A DNA stretch of 64,000 nucleotides from Fluviicola sp. XM-24bin1 (GTDB lineage: Bacteria > Bacteroidota > Bacteroidia > Flavobacteriales_D > Crocinitomicaceae), in the NCBI GenBank assembly GCA_003149635.1, contig QCWI01000004.1, forward strand, positions 34,871 through 98,870, in the 5' to 3' direction. Shown in pieces: positions 51,602 through 59,996 of this stretch. Under the pieces are notes generated by a model. That model saw only the letters and a program-made list of their open reading frames with translations, was not told where the DNA came from and did no database searches. Position 1 is the first letter of the stretch. Each line of letters opens with the position of its first letter. The translations under genes and the position numbers were made by a program.

Positions 51602-51856
51602 TTATTCTTCTTTCGATACTTTTCTTTCCGGAACCGGATCATGACCATGACCTCCCCAAGGATGACAAGAAGCTATGCGTTTCAAGCCCAGCCAAGTGCC
51701 TCGAATTGGCCCCCAGATTTTAATCGCTTCGATCATATAAACGGAACAAGTCGGTGTATAACGACAGGATTGCGGTAGCAAGGGACTGATAATCCACTGA
51801 TAGATTTTGACCAATACGATAATGGGAAAGCCCAAAATGAGTCGAAGAACCTGCAT
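51602..51856 (-). CDS. yidD: Membrane protein insertion efficiency factor
   Basis: An 84-residue YidD: the amphipathic N-terminal helix ([24 protein letters not shown]) and the family core [19 protein letters not shown] and [17 protein letters not shown], with three conserved Cys. It assists membrane protein insertion together with YidC. It stands alone here, not beside rnpA-yidC. A TAATTTTA element lies 17 nt before the ATG. Confidence 0.95.
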   Translation of the reverse strand: MQVLRLILGFPIIVLVKIYQWIISPLLPQSCRYTPTCSVYMIEAIKIWGPIRGTWLGLKRIASCHPWGGHGHDPVPERKVSKEE

Positions 51857-51873
51857 ATGCCTACAATTACCGT

Positions 51874-51881
51874 TAAAATTA
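51874..51881 (-). promoter_or_regulatory. Candidate -7 element for yidD
   Basis: TAATTTTA on the minus strand, matching TAnnTTTG except for the last base, 17 nt before the ATG. Confidence 0.4.
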
Positions 51882-51909
51882 GGCGATTTTAACGATATGC
51901 TGTGGAATA

Positions 51910-51933
51910 GCTATTGTTATTTGTAACAATAGC
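51910..51933. repeat. Perfect 10-bp inverted repeat in a divergent promoter region
   Basis: GCTATTGTTA and TAACAATAGC flank a TTTG loop. No T-run follows. It lies between the divergent yidD and transglycosylase genes, about 40 bp before the latter's start, so it may be an operator. Confidence 0.5.
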
Positions 51934-51973
51934 CTTTATATTGGCGTTATCTTAGTAGTACAATCGAACGAAC

Positions 51974-52951
51974 ATGCGACATCTCCTTACATTTCTTGCG
52001 CTAGCATCGCTTACTTTCTCGTACGGTCAATCACCGTGGGATTCCGATAAAATTGAAGTCAAAGACGGCGACAGCTTATCCATTGTTGTTAGTGCAGATC
52101 CAATCATCGATGAAGGTTGGGATCAATTGGCACATCCTAATTTCTGGCGTCAGATTATGGGATTAAGCCCTGATTCGTGTATTGTGAATGTGGCGAAAAC
52201 CCGTCAGGTATTTGCAGTGATGAGCAACAAAGACTGGAATGCACAAACAGATACGGAAAAAGATGCTTATCGTGACAGCATTCGTACACATCTCGGATTG
52301 ACTTCGGAAGATCGCATCTTCGTAACAACTGGGAAGAATCATTTCTACAAGTTCGATGCTGTGTATCCTCAATTATCCAGAGGAATTGCCGCTTTTGAAT
52401 TGAACGATGTAGATCCATGGTACGCGCAGGCCATATTGTTGATCGAAAGTCCGGGGCAGATGAAAAAATCCCGCGTTGGAGCATACGGGCCATTCCAGTT
52501 GATGCCTAAGGTTGCGCGAGCTCAAGGATTGACCGTGAATCGATATACAGACGAACGAGAAGATTTTGATCGCAGTGCTTATGGAGCCTCGCAGTTGATC
52601 AAAAGGATTTGTATTCCTGAAGCACGCCGCATTTTGGATGCACATGGATTGGAGTATTCCGAAACGGATTTGTGGTTCCGATTGTTCGTATTGCACGTAT
52701 ATCACGCGGGATCGTATAATGTTGCCGCGGTTGTGAATGTAATCGCTCCTGAAAACGGAGGGCAAGATTTGATCAAAAGCATGTGGGTGAATTCAGCAGC
52801 CAACTTCGGAAACAATTCTCAGAACTACACGCAATTGGCACTGGCCTCTCAGTTGATTCTAAATGACATGGTGAAAGCCGATGCTGAAATGATTCTGAAT
52901 TGCAAATCAGGATTGATCGTGCATGAGCGCGCGAAAGGAGCTTCCAACTAA
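51974..52951 (+). CDS. Lytic transglycosylase (SLT domain) protein
   Basis: A 325-residue exported protein (signal peptide to about residue 19, MRHLLTFLALASLTFSYGQ). An N-terminal region of unknown function (about 20-140) is followed by an SLT domain with catalytic Glu in ILLIESPGQ and GAYGPFQLMP, then YGASQLIKRIC and YHAGSYNV. It should cleave peptidoglycan between MurNAc and GlcNAc in the periplasm. The N-terminal region has no recognised match. Not cotranscribed with yidD, which is divergent. Confidence 0.87.
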   Translation: MRHLLTFLALASLTFSYGQSPWDSDKIEVKDGDSLSIVVSADPIIDEGWDQLAHPNFWRQIMGLSPDSCIVNVAKTRQVFAVMSNKDWNAQTDTEKDAYRDSIRTHLGLTSEDRIFVTTGKNHFYKFDAVYPQLSRGIAAFELNDVDPWYAQAILLIESPGQMKKSRVGAYGPFQLMPKVARAQGLTVNRYTDEREDFDRSAYGASQLIKRICIPEARRILDAHGLEYSETDLWFRLFVLHVYHAGSYNVAAVVNVIAPENGGQDLIKSMWVNSAANFGNNSQNYTQLALASQLILNDMVKADAEMILNCKSGLIVHERAKGASN

Positions 52952-52952
52952 G

Positions 52953-53621
52953 CTATCCTTTCTCAAAAGTTGATACAATAGTGCCTCTCCAAAATAAGGG
53001 GATGTCAGCATCCAAGTGATTCACGAAACGGAAATCAAAACTTCCTTTGATAATTCCTTGCTGATATGACGCTTTGTCTAACATCATCCGCCCTACTTTC
53101 AATTCGAATCGATGTTCGCCAAGATCTCGGATGCTATTGAAGTCCACCCAAGCGTAACATACACCATTTACAATTTGAATTGTCAAAACTGAATGCGTGG
53201 AAGCGTTTGCCGTGGTTGTTCCAATTATTCCATCTTCAGTTTCCCTGAAATCAATGAAATGAGTCCCGGTGAATTCATACATCGAAGCTTCGCATTTGAT
53301 CGTATGCGGTAAATGTGTAGTGTCCAGAATTTGATAATACGAGTTAAGAGAATCTTCATAAATCTTTCCCTGCGCATCTTTCATTCGATCCAGCTCCGGT
53401 GGACAAATCCAATCACAGCTGAGTTGTTCCCATTGATTAACAAATACATTCTCCGGATAGCTCCAATCGAATTGAAAATCGAAATCTCCGCCTGAAATAT
53501 TCTTCAGTAAGAATTGAACTGGAGTTGGCTCTGAACTTTTGGGAGTTAACGAATCGGATTGCCCCAAAGAAATGGGCGTAAATAAAAGAAGTGTTATTAC
53601 GGAAGCAAGGAGCTTATTCAT
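52953..53621 (-). CDS. Exported protein of unknown function
   Basis: A 222-residue protein from ATG 53621 (GTG 53624 adds one residue) with a signal peptide (ending ISLGQ). The mature part is beta-type with several Trp and Cys residues (LSCDWICPPELD) and no recognised domain. It overlaps the 3' end of msrB by 8 bp on the same strand, so it is probably cotranscribed with msrB and could be an envelope protein linked to oxidative damage; this is inference only. Confidence 0.65.
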   Translation of the reverse strand: MNKLLASVITLLLFTPISLGQSDSLTPKSSEPTPVQFLLKNISGGDFDFQFDWSYPENVFVNQWEQLSCDWICPPELDRMKDAQGKIYEDSLNSYYQILDTTHLPHTIKCEASMYEFTGTHFIDFRETEDGIIGTTTANASTHSVLTIQIVNGVCYAWVDFNSIRDLGEHRFELKVGRMMLDKASYQQGIIKGSFDFRFVNHLDADIPLFWRGTIVSTFEKG

Positions 53622-53991
53622 CACTCACAAACTTCATCGAAATGGAATTGACACAATGCCGCGTATTTTTCTCTGTGAATCGTTCTCCTTCGAACACGTG
53701 TCCGAGATGACCTTCACAATTGGCACAAACGATCTCTACACGTCTTCCATCCGCATCACGGACGCGTTTTATTGCTCCTTCAATTTCATCATCGAAAGAC
53801 GGCCATCCGCAGCCCGAATTGAATTTATCTTCAGATCGGTATAAAGGAGTTTCGCACTGCCTGCAAACATACGTCCCCTTCCCTTTGAATCCGTTAAATT
53901 CTCCAGTAAAGGGCATTTCTGTTCCCTTATTGATGATTACGCGCGTTTCTTCTGGCGTCAACTCATTCCATTCTTCTCTTTCCTTCGCCAT
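53614..53991 (-). CDS. msrB: Peptide-methionine (R)-S-oxide reductase
   Basis: A 125-residue MsrB reducing R-methionine sulfoxide in proteins. Zinc ligands are the pairs C43/C46 (CRQC) and C89/C92 (CANC), the catalytic Cys is C113 in RHCVNSISM, and C61 in SGCGWPSF is a possible recycling Cys. No signal peptide, so cytoplasmic. It sits between a DUF4836-like lipoprotein gene and an exported protein in one leftward run. Confidence 0.95.
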   Translation of the reverse strand: MAKEREEWNELTPEETRVIINKGTEMPFTGEFNGFKGKGTYVCRQCETPLYRSEDKFNSGCGWPSFDDEIEGAIKRVRDADGRRVEIVCANCEGHLGHVFEGERFTEKNTRHCVNSISMKFVSDE

Positions 53992-54001
53992 ATCGTTTAT
54001 T

Positions 54002-55222
54002 CTATTGCATTGCCATGATCTGCATCAAGCCACCGTTGTTCATGAATGCATCTACTGCTTCAAATACGGTTGCCAAGAAGTTTTGTCCTTCTTCGTCCGT
54101 AGTTACAACTATACGCATTGTTCCGTCCTTATTGATGGACATGGAGGCATAGTCTAATTTACTCCAGTACTCCTCATATTCATTCATTTCCGGTTGCATA
54201 GCCATAACTGCATCAAGGTCGATCATCATTTCCATGTACTGACCTCCCATCGCTTTACCAGTTTCCGGCATCACGACATTATCTGTTGGAGTTAAGTCGC
54301 TTAATTCAATAGAACCTTCAATACCATCCATTGCCAATGGCATCATGTTCATGGTATTCGACATTTCTTCAGCGTCAATTCCCATCATGTTAAGCAACTT
54401 GCTCTCCATGCTTAATTGCATCGCCATAATTACATTTCCTTCTTCGTCAGTAATCTTTTTACTGATAATTGGGTCATCGGTCATTTCCATTCCCATTTGC
54501 TGCTCAATGTCCGCAAAGTTGTTCGTATTCGTTTCGAAGATCATTTTCCCTTCTTCAAAGTTCAATGCAAAGTCTACTTCAGTTCCATCTGGCAAACTTC
54601 TCAAGGAAGGATCATTCGCTTTCAAACCATCCAAATTCATGTGCATTACGAAATCGCCTTTTGCCTCCAGGCGCTTCTTCATCTTACCTTTCGCCAACTT
54701 ACCTTCCGTGTATTTGAATGCTTGAGATACAAGCGATTTCCCATCATAATCACCAGGCGCAGCGATAATAATTACCGTTTCATTGCGCGCTGAAATCACG
54801 TAATCTTCGTCCTCAGCATAGCTAATTCCATTATGATCCTTGAATTCATACCCCATTTCTTTCAATTCCTCCACCATTTTCTTCTGATTCTTAAGTTTGA
54901 ACATCATGTACATGGTAAGGTCTGAATGGTTTTCAGAAGTCGCTGTTGCGATATATACAGGAGCTTTTACATCTACAAGAGATTTAATCACTTCATAAGT
55001 AGGCGCTGCAAACATCTGGAACAAACTGTTCTGCTCCATATTGCTTTCATCCATTACGGCGTTCACATCCACTTTTCCATACCCAACAATATCAGGATGG
55101 CTATTTACGAAGGCGTAAACAGAATCTTTGAAATTACGCTTTTCCTTTTCTTTTTCTTCTTCGGAGCTACATCCAACAAATAGCAAGGCGGCAAGGGCGA
55201 AAAAACTGATTTTCTTTAACAT
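54002..55222 (-). CDS. DUF4836-like lipoprotein
   Basis: A 406-residue lipoprotein (lipobox FVGC, Cys 18) with an acidic/lysine linker, then SHPDIVGYGKVDVNAVM and a Met- and Asp-rich alpha/beta region, ending in a short hydrophobic tail (FMNNGGLMQIMAMQ). The sequence resembles the DUF4836 group of Bacteroidota; I am only moderately sure of this. It probably sits in the periplasm or outer membrane. It is the first gene of the run with msrB (10-bp gap). Confidence 0.65.
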   Translation of the reverse strand: MLKKISFFALAALLFVGCSSEEEKEKEKRNFKDSVYAFVNSHPDIVGYGKVDVNAVMDESNMEQNSLFQMFAAPTYEVIKSLVDVKAPVYIATATSENHSDLTMYMMFKLKNQKKMVEELKEMGYEFKDHNGISYAEDEDYVISARNETVIIIAAPGDYDGKSLVSQAFKYTEGKLAKGKMKKRLEAKGDFVMHMNLDGLKANDPSLRSLPDGTEVDFALNFEEGKMIFETNTNNFADIEQQMGMEMTDDPIISKKITDEEGNVIMAMQLSMESKLLNMMGIDAEEMSNTMNMMPLAMDGIEGSIELSDLTPTDNVVMPETGKAMGGQYMEMMIDLDAVMAMQPEMNEYEEYWSKLDYASMSINKDGTMRIVVTTDEEGQNFLATVFEAVDAFMNNGGLMQIMAMQ

Positions 55223-55302
55223 AGGTAATGATTGATGATTTGAGTTCTAAATTTAAACAATCTTAGAGCATTAATTATGCCAAAAAATCCGAATTGTTGG
55301 AA

Positions 55303-55310
55303 TAACTTTG
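55303..55310 (+). promoter_or_regulatory. Candidate -7 element, start codon 4 nt downstream
   Basis: TAACTTTG is a full match to TAnnTTTG and is followed by TACT and then GTG 55315, again a leaderless arrangement. Confidence 0.5.
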
Positions 55311-55314
55311 TACT

Positions 55315-55881
55315 GTGCACACGATAGAGCCATATTACCATTGGAGGAATTTATACATCGCTTCTGAAGATCTTCAGTCACCTTTCTATGAGCGGGAGTA
55401 CAGCGAATTTGAATTCGGCAATCGCGTGTACAATTATCTCATCCATCCGCAATGGGATCATATTGGATCTCCAACGCTCTACCTAAAAATTTTGTACGCC
55501 GATTATCACGCCGGTTATGCTGTGATTGAAATGATTGGTGAATGGAACGATGCCATTGAGAACGATGTTATGACGCTCAAACGAGACATCATTGATACGT
55601 TAATTCAGGAAGGGATAGATAAATACATTCTCATTGGCGAAAATGTGTTGAATTTCCACGGCTCGGATGAATGCTATTATGAGGAGTGGATCGATGATAT
55701 TGGTGAAGGCTGGGTAGCTATGATCAACTTTCATGAGCACGTAGAAGCCGAAATGCAAGCCGTGGGCATCGATCAGTATTTCATTATGGGCGGTGAGATG
55801 GATACGATTGAGTGGCGGACGTATTTGCCGCATCAGTTTTACGATCGGATTGAGAAGGCGGTTGAGAATCGATTGGTTTGA
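55315..55881 (+). CDS. Conserved cytoplasmic protein of unknown function
   Basis: A 188-residue protein from GTG 55315, with many aromatic and acidic residues (EPYYHWRNLYIASED, YNYLIHPQWDHIGSPTLYLKILYADY, IGENVLNFHGSDECYYEEW). I recall closely similar proteins in other Bacteroidota but no assigned function. No signal peptide or membrane segment. The start is supported by the -7 element 4 nt upstream. It is transcribed alone, divergent from the DUF4836-like gene. Confidence 0.78.
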   Translation: MHTIEPYYHWRNLYIASEDLQSPFYEREYSEFEFGNRVYNYLIHPQWDHIGSPTLYLKILYADYHAGYAVIEMIGEWNDAIENDVMTLKRDIIDTLIQEGIDKYILIGENVLNFHGSDECYYEEWIDDIGEGWVAMINFHEHVEAEMQAVGIDQYFIMGGEMDTIEWRTYLPHQFYDRIEKAVENRLV

Positions 55882-56036
55882 TTCATCAAACAATTAGCTT
55901 ATTAAGCACCGCGAAGCAGCAACGAAGTTTATTCTAGAATTATGGAATTAAGCAATTAAATAAATGTTTAATTACCAAATGTTAAAAGCCTTTGATTTTA
56001 AAACAAATCTCCCGAACTTATTTAGTCACACCCAAC

Positions 56037-56066
56037 AAAAAATCCCACCTCTTCCGAGATGGGATT
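56037..56066 (-). terminator. Intrinsic terminator of the cytochrome operon
   Basis: Positions 56041-56051 pair with 56056-56066 (one mismatch, 4-nt loop TTCC), and on the minus strand a run of six T follows. It lies 33 bp after the stop of the last gene of the leftward operon (56099). Confidence 0.85.
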
Positions 56067-56098
56067 CTTCTATTTCATTAAGCAGTTGTAGAAATATC

Positions 56099-56971
56099 TT
56101 ATTTCTGAACTAAAATGTTTGCTGACATTGGGTTGTTTCCAACGAAGAAGTTCACAACGTACATTCCATTCTCTAGTGATGAAGGAAGTGCTACCGTGTG
56201 CTCATTCACACCGATTTCCGCATCCATCAATGTAGTTGCGTAAACAGACTTACCGTTCATATCAACCAAGTTGAATGACATAACTCCTGAAGTCAAAGAT
56301 GTGAAATCAACTGTAACAGCATTTGCAGTTGGGTTGTAACCAGCGTTGAAAGAGTTCAATGAAATTTCCTCTTCGTTTACACCAGCAACAGAACCGATTA
56401 CGTGCTGAGACAAGTAAATCATATCTCCTGTTGTTCCTCCGTCATCATTTGCAGCGTTTGTAGCAACGTAGAATGTTACATCTCCAACGTTTGTTGCAGG
56501 AGCTGTCCACGTCCACAACCAAGCTGTCTGAGCGTCAGTGTTACTTGTTGACGTATGCGTCACGTAATCACGACCTAAATCATCGTAATCAACTGTTCCT
56601 CCAAGTCCACTTCCTGTAAATACTCCAGCCATAGCATCAGTACCATCCAAAGCAGTTGCACTGAATCCTTTCTTAGTTGGATTCGAGTTCATTTGAATTG
56701 AAACCGTGTATGTATCTCCCGGATTGTAAGTAGTAACAGGCTGGAACGTTGAGTTCAATACTGTTACAGAATTTTCTTGAGACCCGTCCAAAGTGGAACC
56801 GTTGTGACACATTGTACATGCCATGTTGTTCTGCTCTCCCGGAGCTCCTGCAAGACCTGCATTTACACCTCCGCTGAACTTTTTAGAAATTTGCATTTGC
56901 GCGTCATTCTGGAATGCAAAAAATCCCATGGAGACTGCAGCCAATCCGATAAATAGGTAGTTTTTCTTCAT
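56099..56971 (-). CDS. Secreted CxxCH protein with reelin-type (choice-of-anchor V) and T9SS domains
   Basis: A 290-residue secreted protein: signal peptide, then ACTMCHNG (CxxCH at 52-56, a c-type heme or metal site), a choice-of-anchor V / reelin-like beta-sandwich (about 70-195: YNPGDTYTVSIQM, TVDYDDLGRDYVTH, WTAPATNVGDVTFYVATN), and a T9SS type A tail (VDMNGKSVYAT, LENGMYVVNFFV). It is the most distal gene of a leftward run with a lipoprotein cytochrome, a barrel and a diheme cytochrome, after a 37-bp gap. Confidence 0.88.
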   Translation of the reverse strand: MKKNYLFIGLAAVSMGFFAFQNDAQMQISKKFSGGVNAGLAGAPGEQNNMACTMCHNGSTLDGSQENSVTVLNSTFQPVTTYNPGDTYTVSIQMNSNPTKKGFSATALDGTDAMAGVFTGSGLGGTVDYDDLGRDYVTHTSTSNTDAQTAWLWTWTAPATNVGDVTFYVATNAANDDGGTTGDMIYLSQHVIGSVAGVNEEEISLNSFNAGYNPTANAVTVDFTSLTSGVMSFNLVDMNGKSVYATTLMDAEIGVNEHTVALPSSLENGMYVVNFFVGNNPMSANILVQK

Positions 56972-57008
56972 AATCGAGTTAGTATTTGATTGCGAATATA
57001 ATCCTTAT

Positions 57009-57368
57009 TTAATTATCTAATAATCCTTGGTCAATCCAACATCCAAATTGCTGAATTAAACTATCGGCAAGTTTTTGTCCACCCAAAGGCATAAACTGAG
57101 GCTCACCTGGATTCTTCTTTATGACGTTTCGAATTTGCAAAGCGTTGGCTGAAATTTCCGCATGTGTGTTTAAAGCAGGTTTTCCTGGTCCAGGAGTCGC
57201 ATGACATCCACTCGTCGAACAATTCGTTTGAATCATGGGTTGAATTCTATTACTAAACGAAATGGACACCGGGCACTCTTGATTTTGCTCCCCCACCTTA
57301 TCTGTCTCACAAGACAACATGCATCCAATTGGAATCGCTATTGCCAGAATGATATACGTTATTCTCAT
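57009..57368 (-). CDS. Small cytochrome c-type lipoprotein (CX4CH)
   Basis: A 119-residue protein with a lipoprotein signal (MLSC, Cys 20) and one heme-binding motif with the spacing C-x4-C-H (C50, C55, H56 in CSTSGCH), followed by a FMPLGG segment that can supply the Met ligand and a CWIDQG end. The CX4CH spacing recurs in Bacteroidota surface cytochromes. It likely sits in the outer membrane. Its start overlaps the stop of the barrel gene by 4 bp. Confidence 0.83.
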   Translation of the reverse strand: MRITYIILAIAIPIGCMLSCETDKVGEQNQECPVSISFSNRIQPMIQTNCSTSGCHATPGPGKPALNTHAEISANALQIRNVIKKNPGEPQFMPLGGQKLADSLIQQFGCWIDQGLLDN

Positions 57369-58252
57369 AGGTTGAAATTTCTTGTAATACTGAAGCCTAA
57401 ACGGAATTGTCCAACGACATTATTTCCATCTGCATCCTCGTCCACCCAACGTGAATACGTGTACGGAATGAATTGGGTTTCACCAAAGCCTCTTGAATTA
57501 GTAACAACGACTTTAAAGTTGTGTCCGTTGGTTGTCCATTCAATTCCACCGGAAAGACTATTTGTCAGGTCCGTTCTGAATGCCGAATCATGGAACGTTG
57601 GATAATATTCAGCAATGATTCCAAATCCTTTTGTGAACTTGTAATTGAAGGCTGCTCCTAAAGCGAACAAACCGTTTACATCATCCGCGCCTACGTAATT
57701 TCTATGCACATACGTCGGCATAAGTGCCAATGAAAGGTGATCTCCTAATTTACGAGAGATGTTAATCTGTGCAGAATACGCCAATCGATGCGAAAATTCA
57801 GGATAATGCGTAATCAGGTTGATGTCCTCTGAAGCTTTGGCATAACTCATCGTGGACGTCCCCAAAACGGCAAGATTCACTGGAATTTTCTTCTCTTTAT
57901 TCTGACGAAGAATGCGGTATTTTACAAATCCATCCAATAAGGCATTGTATGGTGCTCCCGTTCCTTTGACACGAGCAAATCCGACCATGAGATCATCTGT
58001 GATTCCGTATTCGAAAGCAAAACGAATGTCCGCTGCCTGATCAAAACCGAAGAAGTTATCTATACCTCCGTTGGCACCCGCTAAATCTCCAAATCGGTGT
58101 TCGATACGAAATTGCAATACGCGCGCCTTGATCGTTTCTGTAGAATGCCCATTGAGAATTCGCGTTCCGTTGAAGGTCTCCTCCACATCCTGTCCGAAGG
58201 ACAATCCGGTTACGAATGCACTTGCTATGATGAGTAAACTTGTTCGTTTCAT
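57365..58252 (-). CDS. DUF5777 family outer-membrane beta-barrel
   Basis: A 295-residue exported protein (signal peptide ending LSFGQ) with LQFRIEHRFGDL, the typical DUF5777 start, repeated amphipathic strands, and a C-terminal RLGFSITRNFNL with a penultimate aromatic, as in outer-membrane barrels. Function unknown. The gene overlaps both neighbours by 4 bp (ATGA), between a diheme cytochrome and a heme lipoprotein, so a porin-like partner for electron or substrate passage is plausible. Confidence 0.85.
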   Translation of the reverse strand: MKRTSLLIIASAFVTGLSFGQDVEETFNGTRILNGHSTETIKARVLQFRIEHRFGDLAGANGGIDNFFGFDQAADIRFAFEYGITDDLMVGFARVKGTGAPYNALLDGFVKYRILRQNKEKKIPVNLAVLGTSTMSYAKASEDINLITHYPEFSHRLAYSAQINISRKLGDHLSLALMPTYVHRNYVGADDVNGLFALGAAFNYKFTKGFGIIAEYYPTFHDSAFRTDLTNSLSGGIEWTTNGHNFKVVVTNSRGFGETQFIPYTYSRWVDEDADGNNVVGQFRLGFSITRNFNL

Positions 58253-59292
58253 TTTTCTGCTAATTGTTTTAGGTAAGCCATGAGGTCGTTCAATTGTTCA
58301 TCGCTCATTTTTTCTTCTGTGTACAATGGCATGTACTGGCGTCTTCCTGGTTTTGAGTAAGTTCCATGACGCACAATTTGATACAAGGATTGGTCTCTGT
58401 AAGATGTTCGATTGTTCCAGAACATGCGTCCATCCAACTTGTTTTTCCCTAGCGATAAATACGTCAATCGGGCATTTGCATGACAGTACATACAGCTTTC
58501 CTCATAAATCATTTCGCCATTCGCTGGATCTCCTCCCTCTCCATACTTTCGTTGTTCACGAGGCATGGTTTCAAGGAAGGTCGCATCGTATTTATGAATG
58601 TAGGCTCCTTTTATTTTGGCAATTAGATCTTCTTTCTCGGCCTGCTTCAATTTCCCCATCTTTCGGAGGTTTTTGAGCGTGTTCGCATCCAATCCCAAAT
58701 CTTTAATCTTCAATTCTAACGACTTAAAATACTGCATGACAGCGTCTAATTCCCATTGCTCCAGATAGCGACCAGATGAGCAGTATTTGGCGCAAACCTG
58801 TGTTGCGTTGTACAGACTATCACGAGCGTTGACTACCAAATCGCCGTATTTCTTCACGTAATCTTTGTTGTAGAATGAAGTGCGATTGTAAATCCCCCAG
58901 AAGGTTGATGCCGGTAAAAAGGGAATGTCGTTCGCTTTCGCATAACGCAATCTTTCCGCTGCATTCTCACTGGTAATATCGTCGAATTCTCGGGTAAGAT
59001 TATGACAATCTGTACACACAAAGTGCTTTGAAATACGTTTAGATTTCTTTCCGTTTCTCTCGGTATATCCATTCAAAACAAGGTCTTCCCCCATTTTTAC
59101 CAATTCGGGGTCTACCTGCTGGATATGATGAATCAATGTGTCGTCGCCCAGCATCAACAAAACGTCGGATACAGATAATTGCTCAACGTCAATTACACGC
59201 TTCGTACTCTGCGATTGAATATCGGGCTTTATCAAGATGGCGGAAGTTCCAATGAGGAAAATTCCGATGAGGAGGAAGTAAATCTGTTTCAT
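58249..59292 (-). CDS. Diheme cytochrome c
   Basis: A 347-residue protein with an N-terminal hydrophobic segment (signal or anchor, MKQIYFLLIGIFLIGTSAIL) and two heme-binding motifs, CTDCH (93-97) and CMYCH (267-271). Two further Cys (CAKYC, 167 and 171) could form a disulfide. The second domain ends with a YMPLYTEEKMSDEQ stretch typical of cytochrome c Met ligation. It is the first gene of a four-gene leftward run and overlaps the DUF5777 gene by 4 bp. Confidence 0.88.
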   Translation of the reverse strand: MKQIYFLLIGIFLIGTSAILIKPDIQSQSTKRVIDVEQLSVSDVLLMLGDDTLIHHIQQVDPELVKMGEDLVLNGYTERNGKKSKRISKHFVCTDCHNLTREFDDITSENAAERLRYAKANDIPFLPASTFWGIYNRTSFYNKDYVKKYGDLVVNARDSLYNATQVCAKYCSSGRYLEQWELDAVMQYFKSLELKIKDLGLDANTLKNLRKMGKLKQAEKEDLIAKIKGAYIHKYDATFLETMPREQRKYGEGGDPANGEMIYEESCMYCHANARLTYLSLGKNKLDGRMFWNNRTSYRDQSLYQIVRHGTYSKPGRRQYMPLYTEEKMSDEQLNDLMAYLKQLAEK

Positions 59293-59427
59293 TTCATTCA
59301 GTGGTTAAAAGTTACGACTAATATCCGAATAACAAAACTTTAATTCAACCCTGTGTAAATCAATATCAAATCACTATTTTTAGCCTTTGCCGATCTTCGT
59401 CAGAAGCCGGATGAAATCTAATCAGCC

Positions 59428-59994
59428 ATGACTAAAGAGGAACTCAGACAAAAGTATCTCGAATTACGCAAGACGCTCTCGCCTGGTGAACTGCAGCGCA
59501 TTTCAGATGCAGTAACTCTCAATCTTTTTCAAAACTTCCAATTCGAAAAGAAAAAGGTAAGTCTGTTCCTGCCTATTGAGCGCACGAAGGAGTTGAACAC
59601 CTATAAAATTTGGGAAAAAGCCACTTCATTCGATGCTCAAGTCGCTGTTCCGAAAGTCAACCGCAAAACAGAAGAGATGAAACATCTTTTGTTTGAATCG
59701 GAGGATCAACTGGAAGTTTCATCTTGGGGAATCCCCGAACCTTCCAAAGGCCGAGTAATTGCCGCCGAGCACTTCGACATCATTCTTGTCCCGCTATTGA
59801 CATTAGATAAGCGCGGACATCGCGTAGGATATGGCAAAGGATATTACGATCGTTTCCTCAGTAAGTGCTCACCTAGATGTCGATTTATTGGCTTAAGTCA
59901 CTTCGATAATCTGGAAGGAATCATTTCGGACATTACCAGTTCGGATATCAAACTTAACGGATGTGTGACTCCGAATAAGGTTTATAGATTCTAA
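59428..59994 (+). CDS. 5-formyltetrahydrofolate cyclo-ligase
   Basis: A 188-residue protein of the YgfA/MTHFS family, converting 5-formyl-THF to 5,10-methenyl-THF with ATP. It has FLPIERTKELNT, VAVPKVN, IILVPLLTLDKRGHRVGYGKGYYDRFL (the family signature) and a conserved C-terminus. Cytoplasmic. It is transcribed alone and ends 3 bp from a convergent gene. Confidence 0.93.
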   Translation: MTKEELRQKYLELRKTLSPGELQRISDAVTLNLFQNFQFEKKKVSLFLPIERTKELNTYKIWEKATSFDAQVAVPKVNRKTEEMKHLLFESEDQLEVSSWGIPEPSKGRVIAAEHFDIILVPLLTLDKRGHRVGYGKGYYDRFLSKCSPRCRFIGLSHFDNLEGIISDITSSDIKLNGCVTPNKVYRF

Positions 59995-59996
59995 CA

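Noticed and set aside
54926..55183. Plus-strand frame of 85 codons ending in a run of Phe
   Set aside because: It is antisense to the lipoprotein signal and linker (lysine/glutamate codons read backwards give Phe and Leu).
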